Assembly: GCA_011800805.1 (NCBI GenBank)
Contig: MPNW01000189.1
Location: 1-64,000 of the forward strand
Length of the DNA: 64,000 bases
Source of the DNA: Hirudo medicinalis
Taxonomy: Eukaryota; Annelida; Clitellata; Hirudinida; Hirudinidae
Direction: 5' to 3'
The translations under genes were made by a program, and so were the position numbers. How positions within the stretch are numbered: the first letter of the stretch is position 1; each line of letters opens with the position of its first letter. Under the pieces are notes generated by a model that did not search any database, was not told the origin of the DNA, and saw nothing but the letters and a program-made list of their open reading frames with translations. Positions 63,069-64,000 of the stretch are shown here, one piece after another.

Positions 63069-63170
63069 TGTGACGATATTCATTTATAGTGTCACACCCT
63101 CGCGTCGTTTTACGCCATATTGAATTGGCCTTGTTATGTTTGTTGACGTTTGTCAATTAGTAACCAGACA
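63069..63170 (+). repeat. 3' LTR (about 102 bp)
   Basis: Aligns with the 5' copy with several substitutions and small gaps, so the insertion is not recent. The 3' boundary is uncertain. Confidence 0.7.
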
Positions 63171-64000
63171 TCGCCAACTATTTTGAGAAACTTTACTCTA
63201 AGTTTTTGCGTATTTTTGAAACAAATTACTTATTCTACAAATATCAACTTGACCTTTGAATAAGGTCCAGTCAAAATTCGTATATCAGGTCAGAAGGAAG
63301 TTATCATTTTTGTTTCCGTCTCTCATTCTTCTTCATAAACTTTGGAAATAGCTCGAGTAAATTTGTCAGAAATTTTCCACGTCCCTTGATAATTTCATTT
63401 GCGCCTGATTTTCATTCTCCGCTTCATCATCTTTAATGCCGAGGCAATCGTTTACCCGACTCCTCTCAGCATCAACTCATCCAGCAGGAAACGACATTCA
63501 CTCCATCATTATCCCACCTCTCATAATTTATTCATCCTCAAGAGTGAGTGAATTGAGAACCATCAGTATGAATTCATCGATGCTCGTCAAGCAAATCCGT
63601 ACAATTTTTACTCGCTTTGCAAGGCGAGAAAAGTTCTGAAACCTGCTGATAACCTAGCACAGAAGTAGGTGACTGTGAACCTTTGCAGAGCTAAACGCCT
63701 TTAAAGGTCATCACAATCAATATCACCATCATCGTTGTCGTCATGGTCTCCATTGTAAAACTGGAAACACGGAAGCACTCAAGACTTCTCGAGTTAGACA
63801 GACATTAGAAGTTTTGAGAAAAGCGCTGAGTGCTGAGATCAGAAGCCATGTTGAAATCATTCCAAGCCATTCCATGCCATTCCATTCCATACATGAAGTA
63901 TCATCATCAGCTCAGAATCATGGGGATGCTCTCAAGAACCTCTCCCATGGAACGAAATTAGTTTTTTATTTTTTTGTTTAATTATTAATGATCTAATTTT
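63171..64000. other. Intergenic, no gene seen
   Basis: Short frames only. A small CCATT tandem run lies at about 63861-63892. Nothing else is supported. Confidence 0.5.

Larger units (their letters stand above)
61390..63170 (+). mobile_element. Internally deleted Ty3/Gypsy-type LTR retrotransposon
   Basis: Two short direct repeats (61390-61499 and about 63069-63170) begin TGTGACGATAT and share GTCGTTTTACGCCA; the 5' copy ends in CA just before TGGTGTCAGAAG, a plausible tRNA primer site at 61500-61511. A purine run (GGATAGGAGGA) precedes the 3' copy. Between them is a broken gag region ending in a CCHC zinc knuckle (CQSCGKSNHFAAVC), then the far end of an integrase, recognisable from SSPRYPQSNGRMEG and AQVVFGRRTRTLMP. 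Protease, reverse transcriptase, RNase H and most of the integrase are missing. The reading frame changes twice in gag and is broken in the integrase part, so the element is dead. Confidence 0.85.

Noticed and set aside
61385..63179. CAACT on both sides of the LTR element as a target-site duplication
   Set aside because: The right-hand CAACT starts four bases beyond the LTR end implied by LTR alignment, so the match may be chance.

Overview
This is an AT-rich invertebrate nuclear DNA window with short GT–AG introns, many ATT/ATC/GAT microsatellites and one 420-base assembly gap. The protein families are animal. A multi-domain antistasin-type inhibitor gene with unusually leech-like spacing suggests an annelid, most likely a leech. 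That assignment is inference from gene content and composition, not from a search.

Ten protein genes could be rebuilt exon by exon, and nine of them have a complete coding frame. From left to right they are: WBP4 (spliceosomal WW protein, minus, 1330-3344); a 12-exon antistasin-like secreted protein (minus, 4068-8538); the 3' part of a SOCS6/7-type SH2 gene (plus, 11361-14069); an alpha-1,3-fucosyltransferase (minus, 16004-19027); SAMM50 (plus, 23352-27237); an intronless TPR-like two-pass membrane protein (minus, 27782-28462); a class II PI3-kinase (plus, 28857-39477, 20 exons); SLC37A4 (minus, 40263-43945, 10 exons plus a duplicated exon); an MCF2L/DBS-type Rho GEF (plus, 45916-57512, 25 exons); and NDUFB6 (minus, 58919-60057). 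A deleted Ty3/Gypsy LTR retrotransposon lies at 61390-63170.

The genes do not form one pathway. Shared themes are mitochondria (SAMM50, NDUFB6), membrane signalling and trafficking (PI3K-C2, Rho GEF, SOCS), and the secretory system (fucosyltransferase, SLC37A4, secreted inhibitor). SAMM50 and the TPR gene converge. The TPR gene and the PI3K gene are head to head with 394 bp between start codons. The stretches 8.6-11.3 kb, 14-16 kb and 19-23.3 kb are gene-poor and rich in simple repeats, with two copies of a small inverted-repeat element and an 81-bp direct repeat.

The most interesting observations are: a tandemly duplicated exon in SLC37A4 in which one copy is exactly one base short; a recent exon-pair duplication in the antistasin-like gene that spreads an unfamiliar acidic repeat; a DFG-to-DYA change in the PI3K-C2 kinase; a SOCS gene whose SOCS box cannot be read; and a long acidic N-terminal exon with a possible PP1-docking motif spliced in frame onto the Rho GEF. 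No wholly new system is evident.
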